A stretch of 64,000 nt of DNA from a bacterium (GTDB lineage Bacteria; Planctomycetota; Planctomycetia; Planctomycetales; Planctomycetaceae). The translations under genes were made by a program, and so were the position numbers. Location of the stretch: positions 496,001-560,000 of the forward strand of contig WGME01000003.1 in NCBI GenBank assembly GCA_016125225.1, in the 5' to 3' direction. How positions within the stretch are numbered: position 1 is the stretch's first letter; each line of letters begins with the position of its first letter. The notes under the pieces are model-generated. The model was not told where the DNA came from, made no database searches, and saw only the letters and a program-made list of their open reading frames with translations. Positions 37,294 through 46,351 of the stretch are shown here, piece by piece.

Positions 37294-39210
37294 TCATAGT
37301 GCCGGGCGGTTCTCTGACCCCAGTCGCTCGGGTTGTTTCAAGTACAACATCAGCACAGTCAAGTCGGCGGGAGTGATGCCGCTAATGCGACCGGCTTGAC
37401 CCAAATCCGTCGGCCGCACCCGGGTCAACTTCTCGCGGGCTTCTTTCCGCAGTTGGGGCACCCCTTGAAAGTTGAACGACTCGGGAATGCGAACGGTGGC
37501 CACTTTGTGCTGCCGTTCGATCTCCGCCGCCTGACGTTTAATGTACCCGGCATACTTGGTTTCGATTTCAATCTGCTCGGCGGCACGGGGCGAGAGATCC
37601 AAGGCCCGGAGTTCCGGAGTCCGTTCGGACAGTGTTTCCCAGCTCCACTCCGGACGGCGTAACCATTCTTCCAATGTCAGACCATCCACACGGTGAGCCA
37701 GCAAGGCTGCTGTCCCGCGCGAGATTTCATCATCATATTGAGTGTAACGTTCCGAGCGTTCCGGACTCGCCAGGCCGATCTGTTGGCCGATCGGTGTCAG
37801 ACGACGGTCGGCATTGTCCTGCCGGAGGAGCAAGCGGTACTCCGCTCGCGATGTGAACATGCGGTAGGGTTCATCGACTCCTTTGGTGACCAGGTCATCA
37901 ATCAGCACCCCGAGATAGGCCTGACTGCGATCGAGAATCAGCGGCGGCTGGCCGTTGAGCTTCAGGGCGGCATTGATGCCTGCCAGCAACCCTTGTCCGG
38001 CGGCCTCTTCATATCCCGTCGTGCCATTGATCTGCCCGGCGAAGTACAACCCTTGAACGCGTTTGGTTTCCAGCGTGCGCTGCAGCTGCGTCGGTGGAGC
38101 GAAGTCGTACTCCACCGCATAGCCGTAGCGCATGATCTCGGCATGTTCTAATCCCCGTACCGAACGGACAATGCGGTCCTGCACATCGCGCGGCAGGCTC
38201 GTGGAGATGCCATTGCAATAAACTTCGTGGGTATGCCGACCTTCCGGCTCCAGAAAGATATGGTGAGCCGTCCGGTCTGCGAAGCGGACGACTTTATCTT
38301 CGATCGAGGGGCAATAGCGCGGGCCGGTCGATTGAATCTGACCGCTGTACATCGGAGCCCGATGCAGGTTCTCGCGGATCAGGTCATGAATTCCCGCGTT
38401 GGTTTCCGTCAGCCAGCACGAGAGCTGTGGTTGAGTCAGCTTTTCGGTGAGATACGAAAACGGAATCGGATCGGCATCGCCCGGTTGTTCATCGAGTACT
38501 GAGTAATCGATGGTGCGGCCGTTCAAGCGACACGGTGTGCCGGTTTTGAACCGCTGCAGTTCGAAACCGAGTTCGCGCAGGGAATCGGACAGCGTGCCAG
38601 TGGTGCCATCGCCGGCGCGGCCGCCCGGAGTCTTCGTTTCCCCGGTATGCATGATGGCCTGGAGAAACGTGCCGGTCGTGATGATGACGGCCCGACAGCG
38701 ATACACCGCACCACCACGCACCATGACGCCGGTGATTTGGTTGAGGGTTGAGGGTTGAGGGTTGAGGTTTTCAGAGTCTGGTTCTGCACATAGCCCTTGG
38801 CCCTTAGCCCTTAGCTCTTCAACTCTCAGCCCTTCGACAATTTCCTGGCGCAGGGTCAGGCCCGGTTGCGACTCGATTCGGAATTTCATGTCGAACTGGT
38901 AGGCTTTTTTGTCGGCCTGAGCGCGAGGGCTGTACATCGCCGGGCCCTTGCTGCGATTCAGCATGCGGAACTGAATCGCGGTGGCGTCGATCACCCGGCC
39001 CATTTCGCCACCCAGGGCATCAATCTCACGGACAATCTGGCCTTTAGCAACGCCGCCGATCGCGGGGTTGCAGCTCATCTGGCCGACGGTGTCGGCATTC
39101 ATCGTCAGTAGAACCGTCTTGGCCCCCAACCGGGCCGCTGCGAGCGCGGCTTCACAACCGGCATGCCCGGCTCCAATCACGGCGATATCAAAGTCGTAGT
39201 TCGAGTTCAT
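37294..39210 (-). CDS. mnmG: tRNA modification enzyme MnmG (GidA)
   Basis: MnmG, with MnmE, installs carboxymethylaminomethyl groups on U34 of certain tRNAs using FAD and folate. The FAD dinucleotide site is IAVIGAGHAGCEAALAAARLG near the N-terminus, followed by QMSCNPAIGGVAKG and later GYEEAAGQGLLAGINAAL and MFTSRAEYRLLLRQDNAD. The start MNSNYDFD gives 638 residues against 629 in E. coli. An insertion of about 27 residues (LRAKGQGLC through STLNQ) lies between VEE and ITGV in the FAD domain and is encoded by heptanucleotide repeats. The frame stays open across it, so the gene is probably functional. Confidence 0.92.
   Translation of the reverse strand: MNSNYDFDIAVIGAGHAGCEAALAAARLGAKTVLLTMNADTVGQMSCNPAIGGVAKGQIVREIDALGGEMGRVIDATAIQFRMLNRSKGPAMYSPRAQADKKAYQFDMKFRIESQPGLTLRQEIVEGLRVEELRAKGQGLCAEPDSENLNPQPSTLNQITGVMVRGGAVYRCRAVIITTGTFLQAIMHTGETKTPGGRAGDGTTGTLSDSLRELGFELQRFKTGTPCRLNGRTIDYSVLDEQPGDADPIPFSYLTEKLTQPQLSCWLTETNAGIHDLIRENLHRAPMYSGQIQSTGPRYCPSIEDKVVRFADRTAHHIFLEPEGRHTHEVYCNGISTSLPRDVQDRIVRSVRGLEHAEIMRYGYAVEYDFAPPTQLQRTLETKRVQGLYFAGQINGTTGYEEAAGQGLLAGINAALKLNGQPPLILDRSQAYLGVLIDDLVTKGVDEPYRMFTSRAEYRLLLRQDNADRRLTPIGQQIGLASPERSERYTQYDDEISRGTAALLAHRVDGLTLEEWLRRPEWSWETLSERTPELRALDLSPRAAEQIEIETKYAGYIKRQAAEIERQHKVATVRIPESFNFQGVPQLRKEAREKLTRVRPTDLGQAGRISGITPADLTVLMLYLKQPERLGSENRPAL
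38741..38820. repeat. Heptanucleotide repeat insertion inside mnmG
   Basis: Two 7-base repeat tracts lie inside the mnmG coding region: TTGAGGG repeated three and a near-fourth time (38741-38767), then after ~25 bases CCCTTGG, CCCTTAG, CCCTTAG (from 38793) with degenerate copies to ~38830. Read on the coding strand they give NLNPQPSTLNQ and LRAKGQGLC, low-complexity residues absent from the E. coli protein. The total insertion keeps frame. Such heptads usually belong to intergenic repeats. Confidence 0.8.
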
Positions 39211-39433
39211 TGTCACTTCAGCAAGTTCTTTCGAGATCGCCAGATTCACGTGAGAGCCAACGACCATGTCAGATCGTCGTTGCGATGAAGATTTCTTCCT
39301 CGCGTGGGAAGAGTCCCAAGGTGAGGGAATGAACTTTCCGCGAATTCACTGTTTAGGATTCTGCCCGACATTGTGGGGGTCATTCGTGGATTCCACAATG
39401 TCCGCCATTCTCTTTTCTTTTGTGGAGTGACCA

Positions 39434-40921
39434 ATGCCGGACCAGGCCGCTGAGCCATCCATCGACACCTCTTCAGCCTCTGAAACACGGGCAGCCAGCC
39501 CTTGGATGCCTCCCGGAATCCAGCGTTTGGCGCTTGTCTCCGGAGGCATGCTGATCGTGGCTGGTGGAGCCTATGGTCTCACAGAATATTTTGTGGCCCG
39601 CCACTTCAGTCAGCAGTACCAATCGCCAAGCCTGTTTACGACGGAAACGGTGGAGACCAAGGTTACGCTCGACACAAAGACATTGGCCTCGAATGCCGAA
39701 ATAGCATCCGCAGATCAAGTAAAGACTTCGAATTGGCCGTGTCTGTTTGGTCCCAGCCAGAATAGCCGAGCCGCAGATCAAGAACTTGTGACGGAATGGC
39801 CAGCCTCAGGCCCGCCGATGCAATGGCGCGTGCCAACTGGAGCAGGTTACAGCTCCCCCATCGCGGCTGATGGCCGGGTGATCCATCATTGTCGCATCGG
39901 CGATGAAGAGGTGATCTTCTGCCGTGAACTGGAAACAGGCAAAGAGATCTGGAATTGCCGTTACCCCACAACCTTCCAATGCGGAACACGCTACACATCA
40001 GGGCCCTATAGTACTCCCGTGATCGAGGCCGGACGGGTTTACGCCTTAGGGGTGCAAGGGCAGCTGCACTGCCTGAAACTGGCAACCGGCCACATCGTCT
40101 GGCAACGAGATCTGGGCGAGGAGTTCGATGTCCCACCCCGCACATTTGGTGTCGGCCACAGCCCTGTCGTCTGGCAAGATCGCGTGATTGTCAATGTGGG
40201 GGGACAAAAACCTGAATCCGGAGTCGTCGCATTTCAGAAAGATTCCGGTGAACTGCTCTGGCAGACCACAGACTATCATGCCAGCTATGCGACGCCGCGT
40301 GTCGTTCGTATTCATGATCGAGACCTGGCAGTCATCCTGACCCGAGAAGCCCTCATCTGCCTCGATCCCCTGACAGGGCAGGAGTTCTGGAATATCCCCT
40401 TTGAATCCACCATCGTGGACGGGGAAAATGCCGTCACGCCGATGATTTACGGTGATCTTGTCCTGGTGTGCAGTTATGGCACTGGCACGCTTTGCCTACG
40501 GATCAAGCCCGATACGAGCTACGAAATCATTTATGGCCCCGTGCTCAAACAACTCACCAGCCAGTATGTCCCGGTCGTCTGCAAGGATGGGTATGTCTAT
40601 GGAGTGCATACCGACTTCAGTTTGCGATGCATGGAACTCGCCACGGGCAAGGTCCAGTGGCGCATCAAGCAGGACTTCATGCGCTGTAATCAGATCTTGA
40701 TTGATGATCGGATTATCGCCGTCAGCGAACACGGGCATCTCTTCAGCTATCGAGCCACTCCGGAAGAATTCCAGATTCTCTCTGAGACAATAGAACCCGT
40801 CCTCACCGTGGAAGGACACTGCTTCCAATCACCGGCTGCCGTTGATGGTCGTCTGTTGATCGGCAGCGAACAGGAACTCGTTTGCTTCGATCTGCGGCCA
40901 CCTCGTCCGTCAGGAGATTAG
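39434..40921 (+). CDS. PQQ-type beta-propeller protein
   Basis: A 495-residue protein with one N-terminal membrane helix (about residues 30-52) followed by repeated beta-propeller blades of the PQQ/outer-membrane-assembly type, e.g. CRELETGKEIWNCRY, CLKLATGHIVWQRDLG, AFQKDSGELLWQTTD and CMELATGKVQWRIK. The LATGxxxW pattern is the blade signature. Such planctomycete proteins are exported and anchored; whether it binds PQQ or acts as a scaffold is unknown. GGAG sits six bases before the ATG. It overlaps the converging gene by four bases. Confidence 0.87.
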   Translation: MPDQAAEPSIDTSSASETRAASPWMPPGIQRLALVSGGMLIVAGGAYGLTEYFVARHFSQQYQSPSLFTTETVETKVTLDTKTLASNAEIASADQVKTSNWPCLFGPSQNSRAADQELVTEWPASGPPMQWRVPTGAGYSSPIAADGRVIHHCRIGDEEVIFCRELETGKEIWNCRYPTTFQCGTRYTSGPYSTPVIEAGRVYALGVQGQLHCLKLATGHIVWQRDLGEEFDVPPRTFGVGHSPVVWQDRVIVNVGGQKPESGVVAFQKDSGELLWQTTDYHASYATPRVVRIHDRDLAVILTREALICLDPLTGQEFWNIPFESTIVDGENAVTPMIYGDLVLVCSYGTGTLCLRIKPDTSYEIIYGPVLKQLTSQYVPVVCKDGYVYGVHTDFSLRCMELATGKVQWRIKQDFMRCNQILIDDRIIAVSEHGHLFSYRATPEEFQILSETIEPVLTVEGHCFQSPAAVDGRLLIGSEQELVCFDLRPPRPSGD

Positions 40922-41457
40922 CCATTGATCGCTTCGCCGACCGCAGAGAAGGTTTCCGGCGGGATGGGGAACTGCGAGACGAACTCGGCATCTTGCGGAG
41001 GCTCAATCGGGATGCGGAGATCGATCAGAACCTGATCTCGTTGCCGGAGAAGTGGAATGGGACAGATGCGGGCCGTTCCGTCGGGCTGGGGATAGACCAA
41101 TACGAGAACATTGGCCAGGAGCTCAAAGGACTCAGAACGGTGTTCCACCTGCTGGGGTGTTTGATGCCCTGGACGATCAAGCGGCAGCGTCTCCATCCAG
41201 ACACCGCGAATTTCGTCGAAGGAAATCCAATCGATTCCATTCCAATCTTCTTCCCGCAGAGCATCGAAATGAGGTTGCCTAAGCAGCGCGACATAAATCG
41301 GAGGTGCGGGCTCTTGAGAAGATTTCTTGCGAACAACCACGCGGATATGTCCCGCATGTGATCGGCCGGGAGCAGGCTGCCAGAGAGAAGTGAGAATCAC
41401 TCCGCAGGCTAAGATCGCGAGGACTTGAATGAGTGAAGAACGACGAGCTGTGCGCAT
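40918..41457 (-). CDS. Hypothetical exported protein
   Basis: A 179-residue protein with an N-terminal hydrophobic segment (about residues 8-27) consistent with a signal peptide or anchor, and a soluble remainder with EEDWNGIDWISFDEIRGVW. No family is recognised. The ATG has GGGAG seven bases upstream, which supports it as a real gene. It converges on the propeller gene with a four-base overlap. Confidence 0.68.
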   Translation of the reverse strand: MRTARRSSLIQVLAILACGVILTSLWQPAPGRSHAGHIRVVVRKKSSQEPAPPIYVALLRQPHFDALREEDWNGIDWISFDEIRGVWMETLPLDRPGHQTPQQVEHRSESFELLANVLVLVYPQPDGTARICPIPLLRQRDQVLIDLRIPIEPPQDAEFVSQFPIPPETFSAVGEAING

Positions 41458-41590
41458 TGACCATCTCCCTTGGGAATCCAGGGTTCGAGATGTCTCCGGG
41501 TTGCGAACTCAGTGGTGAATGGCATACTGGTGAGCGGGGCCGGTACTGATGCCGGTTGGGAATCCGTCTCACCCTTCAGGAATTGTTGAT

Positions 41591-42100
41591 ATGAAACGCA
41601 TCGCCGCCGTAACACTCAAGGGCAATCCGGTCGATTTGAAGGGTCGGGCGTTAGAAGTGGGCGATTTGGCCCCGGATTTCTCCCTACAGGACAATGGTTT
41701 AGGGGAAGTCACACTGGCCAGCTCGGCAGGGAAAACCCGCATCATTGCCACGCTGCCTTCCGTGGACACTTCGGTTTGCCATGCGGAGACCAAGCGGTTC
41801 AATGACGAAGCCAAAAGCCTGACCGACGTGGAAGTGCTGGTGGTGAGCATGGACTTGCCGTTCGGACAAAAGCGCTGGTGCGGAGCCGAAGGGGTGGAGA
41901 ATGTCAAAACACTGTCGGCCCATCGCTGCACCGACTTCGGGAACGACTATGGCGTACTGATCGCGGGCGGGCCGCTTGATCGCTGCCTGACGCGGGCCAT
42001 TTTCGTCGTCGATAAGGGGGGCGTCATCACCCACGTCGAATACTGCAAGGAAATCGCAGAACATCCCAACTATGAAGCCGCCTTGGCAGCCGCCAAGTAG
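41591..42100 (+). CDS. tpx: Thiol peroxidase (atypical 2-Cys peroxiredoxin)
   Basis: Tpx reduces hydroperoxides with thioredoxin. The 169-residue protein has the peroxidatic Cys63 in SVDTSVCHAETKRF and the resolving Cys97 in RWCGAEGV, matching the C61/C95 pair of E. coli Tpx, plus LKGNPVDLKG at the N-terminus. ATG at 41591 matches the family's N-terminus; an in-frame upstream codon is ignored. Cytosolic, no signal peptide. Confidence 0.94.
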   Translation: MKRIAAVTLKGNPVDLKGRALEVGDLAPDFSLQDNGLGEVTLASSAGKTRIIATLPSVDTSVCHAETKRFNDEAKSLTDVEVLVVSMDLPFGQKRWCGAEGVENVKTLSAHRCTDFGNDYGVLIAGGPLDRCLTRAIFVVDKGGVITHVEYCKEIAEHPNYEAALAAAK

Positions 42101-42295
42101 TCTGCTGATCGCAAGCCCACGTTTTCGATCGCCTGAACGGATCGGAACCGGTCGCGAGGTAAAACCACCCTGACCGCCTGCACGCGGTGCCAGATCTTGC
42201 TTGGCACTCTGTGGGCGGCAGCATAGGATAAAGGTGTTGTCGTCGCGGCGGCGTGCGGCTCCGATGACAGAAATTTCGCGACGGAAGTAGGTGCC

Positions 42296-44125
42296 ATGTC
42301 GATCCTGCAGATTCCTTGTCCCGCCTGTAGACAAGTTCTGAAGATCCGCGACCGCAGTTTGCTCGGGCGTAAAGCCAAGTGTCCGAAGTGCAGCCACGCG
42401 TTTGTGCTGGAAGAAACGGACGAGGTCGAACTGCAACTGGCAGCAAACCCGAACCCCGTGGCTTGGGCACCGACGTCGACACCACGCACCTCGCCCGAAA
42501 CTCAAGCCTTTCCGGGCATCAGCACGATTCCGACCTCTACGGTGACCAGTACGACATCAACGGCGGCCGGTCGTCTGCGCGACAGCCAGAAACGCCGGTC
42601 AAAAGGCCGCTGGTTGTCGGTCCTGCTCGGAGTGTTCGTCCTGGGGGCTGGTGGCGGTGTGGGTTACTACATCTTCACGCAGCCCAAAATTCCCGCAGCC
42701 AACCCGGCGGGGTTTGCCGCCTCGGCAGCGACCCACGATGCGAAACCAACCGCCTTCGATGCGGGCCCGTTGCCAGCGGCATTGGCCAGCCCGACCGCGG
42801 GTGAACCGATCTCGATGGAACTGTTGCCGGCTGGTGTGCGGACTCTGTTGCATCTGCGTCCCGCTGAACTCTGGGTGCCACAGAGTCAGGGCGAAGATCT
42901 CCGATATTCTCTTGGCCCACTGGGAGAATTTCTCGATCAACAAATCCAACTGCAGGCCCGGGCGGCACCCGCCGACATTGAAGAATTGGTCTTCGCGTGG
43001 ATTCCCGGAACACGGGGCACGGCACCCTCGCTGGCCGTGGTTGTTCATCTCAAAGAAGAGGCTAAGAAAAGCGAACTCCTGGACCGGTTGGGCGGCGAAC
43101 TGATCGACACCTTCGGTCATCCGGTCTATGTCAGCAATGACCGCGCGGCCTGCATCGTGAATCTCAAGACTTACGCCATCTGCCCAGAGTTCATGGCTGA
43201 AGAAATGGTCAATGCCATCCGCGGGCAGAACCCGCAGCCAACCGGCATGGAAGGATTGCTGGAAGAAACCGATCGCCAGCGGCACATGACCTTGCTGTTT
43301 GAACCGACGGCTGTGCTGCTCGATTCTGACTTCATGGCAACCGAACTGGCTCAGCCGTTGTTGAAGCAGGGCATGGACTGGTTTGGTGACGACGCCGAAA
43401 CCGTCGCGTGGTCGTTCCATCTGCAACCCGATCGGTTCTACTCGGATTTAACCGTCCGCAACACCACGAATGTTCGCGCTGCAAGCCTTGAGGAACTCTT
43501 ACTCCAACGGCTGCAAGCCTTGCCTGATGACGTGCTCGGAGCGGTCAAATACATGCAACCTCGTCAAGAAGGGATGCGGCAATTGATCGGTCGTTTTCCA
43601 GCGATGACCAAGGTGCTGTCACTGGCCACCCGTTCCGAACATGGACCACGATCGGTCAGGCTGGTCACATCGCTTCCCGCCAAAGCAGGACCCAACCTGG
43701 CTTTAGGTTCGTTGTTCGCGTGGGATGAAGGGACTCGGACCGACTACACCCGACAGTTAACTCCCACTTCGCCGGGGACCTCCCCCACGACCAATCTGTC
43801 GATTGCTGATCGTCTGCAGAAGAAGCTGGAAGTCGATTTTCGCCGGACTCCGCTGTATGAAGCCGTGGGCTACATCGGCAGCGAAACGGGAGTCACTTTC
43901 GACATCGATGGCGACGCCCTGAAGCTGGCCGGTTATACGCAGAATATGGAACAATCGTATAACCTCGGGGAAGTCAGCGGCCTGCGTGCCATGCAGGAAG
44001 TCGTCAAGCCGCCCCGAGATAAAATGTGTTTCGTGCTCGATGAAGCCAAGAATCTGGTCCTGCTGACCACCTTGCCAGCAGCCGAGCAGAAGGGTTTGAA
44101 AGTCATGCTGCAGTTTCAGCCGTGA
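42296..44125 (+). CDS. Zinc-ribbon membrane protein with STN-like C-terminus
   Basis: A 609-residue protein. Residues 6-35 are an MJ0042-type zinc ribbon (CPAC and CPKC pairs), followed by a Thr/Pro-rich linker, one membrane helix (about 105-125), a large soluble domain and a C-terminal module (about 500-595) with a SIADRLQKKLEVDFRRTPL pattern like STN/secretin N-terminal folds. The zinc ribbon lies on the cytosolic side and the large domain outside. Function unknown; the next gene has the same ends but a different middle. Confidence 0.72.
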   Translation: MSILQIPCPACRQVLKIRDRSLLGRKAKCPKCSHAFVLEETDEVELQLAANPNPVAWAPTSTPRTSPETQAFPGISTIPTSTVTSTTSTAAGRLRDSQKRRSKGRWLSVLLGVFVLGAGGGVGYYIFTQPKIPAANPAGFAASAATHDAKPTAFDAGPLPAALASPTAGEPISMELLPAGVRTLLHLRPAELWVPQSQGEDLRYSLGPLGEFLDQQIQLQARAAPADIEELVFAWIPGTRGTAPSLAVVVHLKEEAKKSELLDRLGGELIDTFGHPVYVSNDRAACIVNLKTYAICPEFMAEEMVNAIRGQNPQPTGMEGLLEETDRQRHMTLLFEPTAVLLDSDFMATELAQPLLKQGMDWFGDDAETVAWSFHLQPDRFYSDLTVRNTTNVRAASLEELLLQRLQALPDDVLGAVKYMQPRQEGMRQLIGRFPAMTKVLSLATRSEHGPRSVRLVTSLPAKAGPNLALGSLFAWDEGTRTDYTRQLTPTSPGTSPTTNLSIADRLQKKLEVDFRRTPLYEAVGYIGSETGVTFDIDGDALKLAGYTQNMEQSYNLGEVSGLRAMQEVVKPPRDKMCFVLDEAKNLVLLTTLPAAEQKGLKVMLQFQP

Positions 44126-44190
44126 GGTTGGCAGACTGCAGGCCGGGGACTTGACCTGTCACCCATTCCTCCAGGAAGCGTCGGCGGAAA

Positions 44191-45741
44191 ATGAGAGAGA
44201 TGTCGCCGTCGACGTTTGCCTGTCCGGAATGCCGCACCCCGCTTCGTCTGCGCGAGCGACGGTTTATCGGCACCACCTTCCCTTGCCCGGAATGTCAAAC
44301 CGCACTGACATTGCTGGAGGCACTGAACGCCGAGGTTTTCATCCGCAAGGCGGCCGACGTCAGCCCGGTCCCACCAGTGCCGGAAGTCCCGCCAACTCGC
44401 CCAGTCTCGATACGAACTTGGAAGATCCCGGAGTGGTGCACCTCACCGGTGACTGTAAGTTGGGTCGTCGCCATTTCCGTTGCCGCCGTGTTGATCACGT
44501 TGGCCTTGCGATCCCAACCGACCGTGATCGTTCCACCACCGTTGTCGCCGATCGATCAAGCCAATAACGATCATGAACGACCTCCAGAAGACGTGGAAGC
44601 TGCAATCACTTGGCTAGCGACGACAAGCGACACGGCCGAAGACCGCTGGCAAAAATTTGGACTGCGACTGAATCAGTACGTGACTCAATACCAGCAGTTT
44701 CCACCCGGAACAATGGCCGGCCCGACCAGCACCCCTGATCAATTCAGTTGGCTGGCGGACCTGGAGCGAAACCAGCCACGTGCCGATGCCACCAAAACTC
44801 CCTTTGACTCACAAAAAGCCTGGCGCGACCCAGCCAACGAACGATTTGTACGACGGCAAGTGGCTGAATTTCTCAGACCCGACATCACCATTACCGTGGG
44901 AGACCAGGGTTATCCAACCACGCATTTTGTCGGCTCCGGTGGACTGGGGCGCGATGGTCCGACATTACCGGTGACGCATCCCCGCGCCGGTTTGTTCGGT
45001 TATGGTCGCACCACTCGACCGGACGATGTGGTCGATGGTCTGTCCCAGACTTTGGCTGTCGTTGGCTCGGAAAATGGCTATGGTTCCTGGGCGGAAGGTG
45101 GGCCAGCGACGGTCCGTCCCTTTACGGCGGAACCCTACATCCACGGCCCCGACGGATTCGGCACCGGCGCTGGTGAAAGCATGGCGGTTCTCATGGCGGA
45201 TGGCAGTGTGCGCACGGTTTCTGCCGCGACTGATCCTCGGCTGTTCCGCCGCATGGTGGCGATTGCCGATCGGCTGCCGCTTGATGCTACGGTACCGGGC
45301 GAGCCGGGAGATCAGCCTGCCCTGCCTGTTCCGTCAGCCCCCGTGAACCTGCCCCATGGTTTGGCCGTCAATCCTCCCGATGAACCACCGATCTCAGCGT
45401 TGACGTGGCAGAATCAGGCCCCGACTGTGGTGGCCCGCGTCCTGCCGGACTGGGATTCCGTGTTGCAGCAACGTTTGCTCCGATTCGAACTCACCAAGGC
45501 GGTACCGCGCGAAACGTTGTTGCAGGAGTTGGAAGACCTGCTCGGCCGACAGATCGTCTGGCAAGCGGACGATCTCGGACCGAGTCTGCCGCTGCTCCGA
45601 CAGCCGATTCAACTGCAACTGCAGGATGTGACTGTGATGGAACTGCTGGAAAAAATCCTGGAGCAAACCGGTTTGACCTATCGCCTGGAAGGCGATCAAG
45701 TCCGGCTGCAACGGGTCTCAACTGCCGCTTCTGCTCCCTGA
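44191..45741 (+). CDS. Zinc-ribbon DUF1559-like protein with STN-like C-terminus
   Basis: A 516-residue protein. The N-terminal zinc ribbon has CPEC and CPEC pairs (residues ~10-35); a membrane helix follows at about 85-107. The middle resembles DUF1559: VMADGSVR-like AVLMADGSVRTVS near nt 45190-45220, after a VDGLSQTLAVVGSE segment. The C-terminal ~95 residues are STN-like (LQDVTVMELLEKILEQTGL). DUF1559 proteins are pseudopilin-related in planctomycetes, but here no pilin-like N-terminal cleavage site is seen. It precedes a BFD ferredoxin gene by seven bases. Confidence 0.72.
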   Translation: MREMSPSTFACPECRTPLRLRERRFIGTTFPCPECQTALTLLEALNAEVFIRKAADVSPVPPVPEVPPTRPVSIRTWKIPEWCTSPVTVSWVVAISVAAVLITLALRSQPTVIVPPPLSPIDQANNDHERPPEDVEAAITWLATTSDTAEDRWQKFGLRLNQYVTQYQQFPPGTMAGPTSTPDQFSWLADLERNQPRADATKTPFDSQKAWRDPANERFVRRQVAEFLRPDITITVGDQGYPTTHFVGSGGLGRDGPTLPVTHPRAGLFGYGRTTRPDDVVDGLSQTLAVVGSENGYGSWAEGGPATVRPFTAEPYIHGPDGFGTGAGESMAVLMADGSVRTVSAATDPRLFRRMVAIADRLPLDATVPGEPGDQPALPVPSAPVNLPHGLAVNPPDEPPISALTWQNQAPTVVARVLPDWDSVLQQRLLRFELTKAVPRETLLQELEDLLGRQIVWQADDLGPSLPLLRQPIQLQLQDVTVMELLEKILEQTGLTYRLEGDQVRLQRVSTAASAP

Positions 45742-45748
45742 GATCACC

Positions 45749-46072
45749 GTGGAACTCGACGAAACCCTGTGCTACTGCTTTCACATCACTCAGCGGAAGG
45801 TGCTGAATTACATCCGCGTGCACCGGCTGAAACGTGCCAGTCAAATCGCGGAATGCGGCGGTGCTGGTACCGGGTGCGGCTGGTGCATTCCCTATTTGAA
45901 ACGCTGCTTCGAGCAACAGTCGGGAAAATCAGTTGCCGCCGAAATCACTGCGTCTGACTATGCGCAACAACGGGCCGAGTATATCCGTGCTGGAAAAGGC
46001 AAACCGGCCGCGGGAGCCGTCCCCCTGCCGGCAGAGGATCCACCTCACGGTTCCGACTCTTCCGGGAAATAA
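45749..46072 (+). CDS. BFD-like [2Fe-2S] protein
   Basis: A 107-residue protein with the four cysteines of the BFD-type cluster: CYC near the N-terminus and TGCGWC after about 35 residues. BFD proteins transfer electrons, for example in bacterioferritin iron release. The C-terminal ~40 residues are a Pro-rich tail beyond the usual ~65-residue domain. The GTG start is seven bases after the zinc-ribbon gene, so they may be co-transcribed. The downstream remnant lies in the same frame past the stop. Confidence 0.82.
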   Translation: MELDETLCYCFHITQRKVLNYIRVHRLKRASQIAECGGAGTGCGWCIPYLKRCFEQQSGKSVAAEITASDYAQQRAEYIRAGKGKPAAGAVPLPAEDPPHGSDSSGK

Positions 46073-46351
46073 CCAAAGCTTTATCGGGAAGTTGCCGTAT
46101 GGGGTTATACTCCGGTCTTGGAAATTGTCCATCCGTATGAGGCCCGTCTTCCCAGCGTGAACTTTGCCCTCGCGTTTGTGCTCTGGAACGTGAGACCCGG
46201 GGCGGTTATCGTGCTGCACGATGGACTAGCCCGGGGAGACCGGACGGTCCGGTTGTTGCAACGACTCCTGCCGGCCCTGCAGCGTCGCGGGTATGACATT
46301 GTGACGCTAACGGCCCTCGCCGCACCCGCCGAAGAACCGCGAACAGCATGA
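46073..46351 (+). pseudogene. 5'-truncated polysaccharide deacetylase remnant
   Basis: The frame immediately after the BFD stop codes for a polysaccharide deacetylase C-terminal end: GYTPVLEIVHPYEARLP, then VRPGAVIVLHDG with the conserved His-Asp-Gly, then [23 protein letters not shown]. The N-terminal two thirds, including the HD..H metal site, are absent. The only start candidates are TTG (46118) or later GTG codons. The stop still overlaps the hisH start (ATGA), showing that the 3' end and junction were preserved when the 5' part was lost. It is probably a decaying gene. Confidence 0.65.

Noticed and set aside
38741-38820. Repeat tract considered as a CRISPR array
   Set aside because: Units are 7 bases long without spacers, and the tract lies within a coding region.
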